Of a stretch of 9,994 nucleotides of DNA, positions 6,393 to 9,994 are shown piece by piece. Position numbers and translations under genes: made by a program. A model generated the notes under the pieces. That model saw nothing but the letters and a program-made list of their open reading frames with translations. It did not search any database and was not told the DNA's origin. Location: positions 1-9,994 of the forward strand of contig JAITJK010000276.1 in the NCBI GenBank assembly GCA_031278935.1, in the 5' to 3' direction. This stretch comes from Spirochaetaceae bacterium. GTDB lineage: Bacteria; Spirochaetota; Spirochaetia; Treponematales; Breznakiellaceae. Numbering within the stretch: the stretch's first letter is position 1; the number at the start of each line of letters is the position of its first letter.

Positions 6393-8579
6393 TTATACCT
6401 TGAATCGACCCGTCAAGGCATGCAATTCCTGCACTATGCCTGAATTCTTATGGGACGCTTCGGTAATCCGGACTGCGGTTTGGTCGATATTCCCGGTGAA
6501 TCCCGCGATTTCCTGCGTACTCTGCTGGACATCTCGAGAGGTCGCTTCCAGCCGGGTCATGGCCTTGAGTATCCCCGCAGCGTCAGCGTTTACCGCCGCC
6601 GAGTCATTGCGGATCTGCACGGTGTTCTTCTGAATCAGTTCCAGGGCTTCCAGAACCTGGTGGCTTCCCGCCGCCTGCTCCGCGATGGCCTGGGAAATCT
6701 CCTCGATCAAGGTGTACACCTGGGTAATATGCTCGGCAATACGGTGAAAGGTCGTGTCCGTGTCCACCGAAGCCGTAACAATGGCGGTAATAGTGGCGAT
6801 GCTCTCTTTTAGATCGTCCCTGATGCGCTTAGACTGCCGGCCCGCGTTGGCCGCGAGCTTGCCGATTTCCCCAGCCACCACCGCGAAACCCCGGCCCGCA
6901 ACCCCCGCATGGGCCGCTTCTATGGCGGCGTTCATAGCCAAGAGATTGGTCTGGGAGGCGATGGTGTTGATCACCCTGTTGGTCTCCAAAAGTTGCGAGG
7001 ACTGGCGGGCCAGGATCTCTACTAGGTCCTTCACCACGCCGAGGTTCTGTCGGCCCTGCTGGGATACGTCCATCAGTTCCTGAAACAGGTCTTTCATCCG
7101 CAGCGTGTGCTGGGAAATGGCCATGATCTGCTCAGACATTTCATGCACCGAGGCGGAAGATTGAATAATCGAGGAGGTTTGGGATTCGATTTCCTCGGAA
7201 AGATTGCCGATGCTACCACTAATCTGCCGGACAAAGCCCGTGGCATCCCCGGCTACCTGGCCTTGTTCGGTGGTTTGGGTGCGAAGCGAACGAATCTGGG
7301 CGCTGATGGCAGCTACTTCCCCGGCTATATGAGCGGAGGACTGCTCTAGTTCCCCCGAAATCGCGCCCATGCGCCCTTCCTGGGCCATAAGTTCCCGGAC
7401 GAGGTCCTGTAGGGTATGGATAAAAGTATTGAAATGGATGCTGACTTCGGCTACCTCGTCGTTCCCCATGACCGTAAGCCGCTGGGTCAGGTCCCCAGAC
7501 CCCCGGGAAATTTCGCACAAGGCCACAGCGATATGGGCGATGGGGGCCACCATGCGGATACTGAAGATGAAGGTGATTCCGAGTACCGCCACGAGAATAC
7601 CCAAAAGGACAAACCCCGCGATATAGATGATATGGTACAAGGCCGCATAGAGTACCCTATCGGGGAGGGTCAACACCACGGCGTAATCGGTTCCCGGAAC
7701 CACCGAGCGCGTGAGGGCATAGCGCCCTGAACCCTGCTCCGGGGTAAACTGGGTATACCGGCCCTGCAAGCCCTCCAGGGCTTCTACCAGGGGAGGAGAG
7801 AGGTCCTTGAGGCTAATATCCTCATGCCGGTGCAGGGCTTGTTCTATATATGCCGAACGGTCCGGGGCGTATTCCCGAATGGACACCACCATCCCAGAAT
7901 GGGTTATCAAGTAGAGACTCATTTCCCTGCCGAAATTGGTATAAATATCTGCGGTAATGGCGTCCATAAGCCGGTTTAAGGTGTTCCCGTTCAGCATCAA
8001 AGCAAAGAGGCCACTGTTCCGGCCTTCGGGGGTTTGGATTGTCGCGGCCACGATGATCTGCTTTTGCCCAGTAGATCGGGAAAGATTGGGATTGGCCACA
8101 AAGGTCTTATAAGCCCCCTGGGGATTACGGGTAACGAGCTCCTGAAAATAGTCCCGACTAGTCAAGAGGGTGGGGGGAGATGCGGGGTCACTGTTGTCCA
8201 CGCTCACCAGGCCCGCGTGGGCAGGATTTCCCGGATTATCCGACCGGTAATAGGAACCTTCAGGCCGGACCACCATATAGGTATCAATAGCGTCCACGGC
8301 GGAGAGTTTTTTCAGGGCCCCCTCCATGGCCTGGGTAATCTCCGGCCAATTCAGGGTCTGCACTTCCGGGTACAGTGCACAGGACTGGGCAAAACCTTGT
8401 TTTTCCGCAAGGAAACCGCTTACGTCCCCCGCGACGGTGGCGGCATATTCCTCAAAAAAACCCTGGGCATTCTGCCGGATAGTCACACCGGATTGGAACA
8501 GGATAATGATCATCCCTAAAAGGAATGGCACGATGGAAATCAGGATAAACGTAAAGCCTAACTTTTTTCTCAATCGCAT
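6393..8579 (-). CDS. Transmembrane methyl-accepting chemotaxis protein with Cache-like sensor
   Basis: This 728-residue protein has classical chemoreceptor layout. Membrane segment 1 is about residues 9-29. A periplasmic region of about 280 residues follows, with Cache-like features (SRDYFQELV at 141-149, GQKQIIVAATIQTPEGR at 171-187). Membrane segment 2 is about 315-341, then HAMP (about 342-395, with P346 and GDLTQRL at 362-368), then a long signalling coiled coil. The hairpin tip is at 541-576 (SQTNLLAMNAAIEAAHAG, then GRGFAVVAGEIGKLA). It would sense an extracellular or periplasmic ligand and control CheA. The amino-acid-binding dCache signature (RxWY) is not evident; the equivalent place reads RDYF. 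The tip has AAH where most receptors have AAR (H557). Start is ATG with AGGAG about 9 nt upstream. No CheR-tethering pentapeptide is seen at the C-terminus (GRFKV). Stop is TAA. Confidence 0.95.
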   Translation of the reverse strand: MRLRKKLGFTFILISIVPFLLGMIIILFQSGVTIRQNAQGFFEEYAATVAGDVSGFLAEKQGFAQSCALYPEVQTLNWPEITQAMEGALKKLSAVDAIDTYMVVRPEGSYYRSDNPGNPAHAGLVSVDNSDPASPPTLLTSRDYFQELVTRNPQGAYKTFVANPNLSRSTGQKQIIVAATIQTPEGRNSGLFALMLNGNTLNRLMDAITADIYTNFGREMSLYLITHSGMVVSIREYAPDRSAYIEQALHRHEDISLKDLSPPLVEALEGLQGRYTQFTPEQGSGRYALTRSVVPGTDYAVVLTLPDRVLYAALYHIIYIAGFVLLGILVAVLGITFIFSIRMVAPIAHIAVALCEISRGSGDLTQRLTVMGNDEVAEVSIHFNTFIHTLQDLVRELMAQEGRMGAISGELEQSSAHIAGEVAAISAQIRSLRTQTTEQGQVAGDATGFVRQISGSIGNLSEEIESQTSSIIQSSASVHEMSEQIMAISQHTLRMKDLFQELMDVSQQGRQNLGVVKDLVEILARQSSQLLETNRVINTIASQTNLLAMNAAIEAAHAGVAGRGFAVVAGEIGKLAANAGRQSKRIRDDLKESIATITAIVTASVDTDTTFHRIAEHITQVYTLIEEISQAIAEQAAGSHQVLEALELIQKNTVQIRNDSAAVNADAAGILKAMTRLEATSRDVQQSTQEIAGFTGNIDQTAVRITEASHKNSGIVQELHALTGRFKV

Positions 8580-8638
8580 ACTATACGGCTCCTGTAACTC
8601 TTTTTTAGGGATGGAGTAACTTGACTTATATCGGTTTT

Positions 8639-8667
8639 ATTCAAACACGGAATAAAGTCTCTGTCAA
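8639..8667 (-). promoter_or_regulatory. Candidate promoter for the transmembrane chemoreceptor
   Basis: On the minus strand a perfect TTGACA (8662-8667) is followed by a 17-bp spacer and TTGAAT (8639-8644, 4 of 6 to TATAAT). It would give a leader of roughly 50 nt before the ATG at 8579. It lies between the gene and the nested inverted-repeat element. Confidence 0.45.
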
Positions 8668-8681
8668 TAACGCTCACCCTA

Positions 8682-8736
8682 GATTGCTTCGCCACGCCCG
8701 CCTGTTATGGCGAAGAGCGCGCGGGTCGAAGCAATC
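8682..8736. repeat. 55-bp element with nested inverted repeats (REP/MITE-like)
   Basis: The ends are a perfect 10-bp inverted repeat, GATTGCTTCG (8682-8691) and CGAAGCAATC (8727-8736). Inside, CCCGC (8697-8701) can pair with GCGGG (8721-8725). A competing 8-bp perfect pair exists: CTTCGCCA (8687-8694) with TGGCGAAG (8708-8715). The whole can form a long imperfect hairpin or a different, shorter one. It sits in the divergent intergenic region and contains no gene. The form resembles dispersed extragenic palindromes. Copy number cannot be judged from this window. No T-run follows on either strand, so it is not a standard terminator. Confidence 0.6.
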
Positions 8737-8742
8737 CACCTA

Positions 8743-8754
8743 CCGGGAACCCGG
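8743..8754. other. Small palindrome upstream of the regulator promoter
   Basis: CCGGG-AA-CCCGG is a 5-bp inverted repeat with a 2-nt centre, ending 3 bp before the -35 box of the TetR-type gene. It is a possible protein site, but short. Confidence 0.25.
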
Positions 8755-8757
8755 CGC

Positions 8758-8786
8758 TTGCCTTCTTTGGTCGCTATAGTTATTAT
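8758..8786 (+). promoter_or_regulatory. Candidate sigma70-type promoter of the TetR-type regulator
   Basis: TTGCCT (8758-8763, 4 of 6 to TTGACA), a 17-bp spacer and TATTAT (8781-8786, 5 of 6 to TATAAT) form a good plus-strand promoter. Transcription would start at about 8792-8794, inside the palindrome at 8791-8810, which suits repression by a protein bound there. Confidence 0.6.
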
Positions 8787-8790
8787 AGAA

Positions 8791-8810
8791 GTTACTGACC
8801 GGTCGGTAAC
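8791..8810. promoter_or_regulatory. Probable TetR-type operator (20-bp near-perfect palindrome)
   Basis: GTTACTGACCGGTCGGTAAC is symmetric about 8800/8801, with only the T/G pair at positions 6 and 15 breaking it. The GACCGGTC core with GTTAC arms has the size and form of TetR-family operators. It begins 4 bp after the -10 box and ends 14 bp before the regulator's ATG, the classic place for autorepression. No second full copy was found near the divergent chemoreceptor promoter. Confidence 0.65.
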
Positions 8811-8824
8811 ATACAGGGGCATAT

Positions 8825-9994
8825 ATGACGAAAACTGATATTATCATCACCGCCTTCCGGGTATGGGGAAGTTGCCTGTACCAAACCACCAGTCTCTCGG
8901 CTATTGCCAAAACCCTGGGGGTGAGTAAAGCCGCCTTGTACCGGCATTTCAAGAGCAAACAGGCTCTCATCGAAGCCATGCATGAACGGTTTTTTGATGA
9001 TTTCGCGGCCTTTATCACGGAGCGGTGTCCAAAGCCCGTTTCGGAGGATGAAGGAGAGCAGTTTTCTGCTATGCTGCGGATCGGGGCGGAGTATTACGTC
9101 CGGAACCGGGAGGCTTTTATTTTTTCCCTGATCTTCCTCTATAGTAACCAGCGCCTTTCCTATATGATTCGGTCTTTGCAGGAGCGGGGCTTGGATATGG
9201 AGCTCTTTAGGCGTGCGGTAGAGGCCGAGGAACACTACCCCCCGGCGGCTCAACTCGTCATGGCGACCCTGACCTTTTGTGTGGCCTATTTTCACCGGTA
9301 CGCTTGTCCCGGCGAAGCAGCTCCGGCGGACGAAGCGGTGCGCAGGTTCATCGACCGGGTGGAACGGAAGGTGTTCTACGGCCTTGGCATACCCCAAGTC
9401 TTGAGGGAGACGGATTTCGAGGTCCTGGAAAGCCGCTTCGCCGCCCAGGCAAAGGAGGAGGCGGGCCTAGATAAGGATGACAAAAAATGCCTGCTCAAGG
9501 CCATCGCCGCAGTGGTGGCGGAGAAAGGGCCCTGGAAGGCGTCCATGGGCATGGTGGCGGAACGTTCGGGCTTATCCAAAAGCGCCCTCTATTTTCATTT
9601 CAAGAACCGAGAGGATATGATCCAGCACATATTCACCCGGGAATTCAAGGACCTCCTCCAGTACGCCCAAGGGGCTTCAACCTTGTCTTCCCGGCCTTTA
9701 GCCCGGCTGTACCTGGTGATCCTCGCCACGGTGAACTACCTGCGGATCCATCCTGAAATCTTGAAAGCCCTGGATTGGATGCGTACCCGGCGCTTGGGGA
9801 TTAATTCCAAGCCCCCGGAGGTGTTACAGCTTTTTCAGGGGATATGCCTTTCTCCCACCATCCTTATTACCGAACAAACCGCACATCTTATCTTGTTTCT
9901 TATTATTAATACCTTGATGCGCTGTCCCGAGGGCATGGATTTTTCAGAATTGCCCAATAGGAGTGTCCGTATCTTATACCGGTTTATTATCCAG
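8825..9994 (+). CDS. Tandem TetR-type regulator (two TetR_N domains), C-terminus cut
   Basis: A single frame of 390 codons runs from the ATG at 8825-8827 to the window edge with no stop. AGGGG lies 5 nt upstream of the start. Residues 1-52 form a TetR DNA-binding domain with helix-turn-helix SLSAIAKTLGVSKAALYRHF (23-42). A helical ligand/dimer-type region follows to about 205. After a charged linker (about 206-221) a second TetR domain begins, with SMGMVAERSGLSKSALYFHF (240-259), then another helical domain to the edge. Ordinary TetR proteins are about 190-220 residues with one such domain, so this is a double-length protein. It probably represses its own promoter through the palindrome at 8791-8810. 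It may also control a gene beyond the right edge or the divergent chemoreceptor. Binding as a monomer with two built-in reading heads is possible but unproven. Confidence 0.87.
   Translation, partial: MTKTDIIITAFRVWGSCLYQTTSLSAIAKTLGVSKAALYRHFKSKQALIEAMHERFFDDFAAFITERCPKPVSEDEGEQFSAMLRIGAEYYVRNREAFIFSLIFLYSNQRLSYMIRSLQERGLDMELFRRAVEAEEHYPPAAQLVMATLTFCVAYFHRYACPGEAAPADEAVRRFIDRVERKVFYGLGIPQVLRETDFEVLESRFAAQAKEEAGLDKDDKKCLLKAIAAVVAEKGPWKASMGMVAERSGLSKSALYFHFKNREDMIQHIFTREFKDLLQYAQGASTLSSRPLARLYLVILATVNYLRIHPEILKALDWMRTRRLGINSKPPEVLQLFQGICLSPTILITEQTAHLILFLIINTLMRCPEGMDFSELPNRSVRILYRFIIQ

Noticed and set aside
8628..8635. ACCGATAT on the minus strand as a sigma28 (FliA-type) -10 box for the chemoreceptor
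   Set aside because: It resembles GCCGATAA, but no TAAAG-type -35 box lies at the right distance, whereas a perfect TTGACA with a fair -10 box is present.
8691..8760. Possible tRNA or structured RNA gene in the GC-rich intergenic part
   Set aside because: No acceptor/T-arm pattern or anticodon stem could be fitted; the pairing is explained by the inverted-repeat element.
8740..9579. Minus-strand open frames of 67-201 codons opposite the TetR-type gene
   Set aside because: The plus strand encodes two clear TetR domains with a promoter and ribosome binding site. The opposite-strand products show no motif.
9487..9756. Plus-strand 89-codon frame starting at the A-run
   Set aside because: It is an out-of-frame shadow of the second TetR domain; its translation is low-complexity Gly/Arg/His/Pro.

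Overview
The window carries eight protein genes. Seven run on the minus strand as one long co-directional block, and one regulator reads divergently on the plus strand at the right end. Two genes are cut by the window edges: the DUF445 protein at the left and the TetR-type regulator at the right. No rRNA, tRNA, CRISPR array, insertion sequence or phage gene was seen. The host is probably a motile Gram-negative bacterium. Two methyl-accepting chemotaxis proteins (one transmembrane, one cytoplasmic), a FIST sensor, and a secreted M23/LytM-like protein encoded beside a membrane-anchored propeller-like protein would fit a free-living or gut spirochaete (Treponema-like). That assignment is inference; no phylogenetic marker gene is present.

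Reading along the minus strand from right to left, the first group is sensory. It starts with a 728-residue transmembrane chemoreceptor with a Cache-like periplasmic domain (6393-8579). A FIST sensor follows (5219-6331), then a 282-residue cytoplasmic chemoreceptor (4370-5218). The FIST stop codon touches the start codon of the small receptor in the same frame (TAG then ATG), with a strong Shine-Dalgarno sequence inside the end of the FIST gene. I infer that FIST binds a cytoplasmic ligand and passes the signal to the small receptor, and so to CheA/CheW.

After an 87-bp gap holding a candidate promoter comes an envelope-type group. It has a membrane-anchored propeller-like protein (3173-4282) coupled by a TAATG overlap to a secreted M23/LytM-like protein (2280-3173). 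The latter has lost most of the residues expected for zinc binding and catalysis. Then follow a SAM-dependent methyltransferase with an N-terminal four-cysteine cluster (1368-2261) and a DUF445 membrane protein (1-1317, incomplete at its C-terminus).

The 245-bp divergent intergenic region (8580-8824) is the richest non-coding stretch. It holds a candidate promoter for the large chemoreceptor, a 55-bp element with nested inverted repeats, a small palindrome, and a good sigma70-type promoter for the regulator. A near-perfect 20-bp palindrome lies directly downstream of that promoter's -10 box and is a likely TetR operator. The regulator itself (8825-9994, open at the edge) is unusual: one reading frame contains two successive TetR-type helix-turn-helix domains, joined by a linker that looks like a former gene junction.
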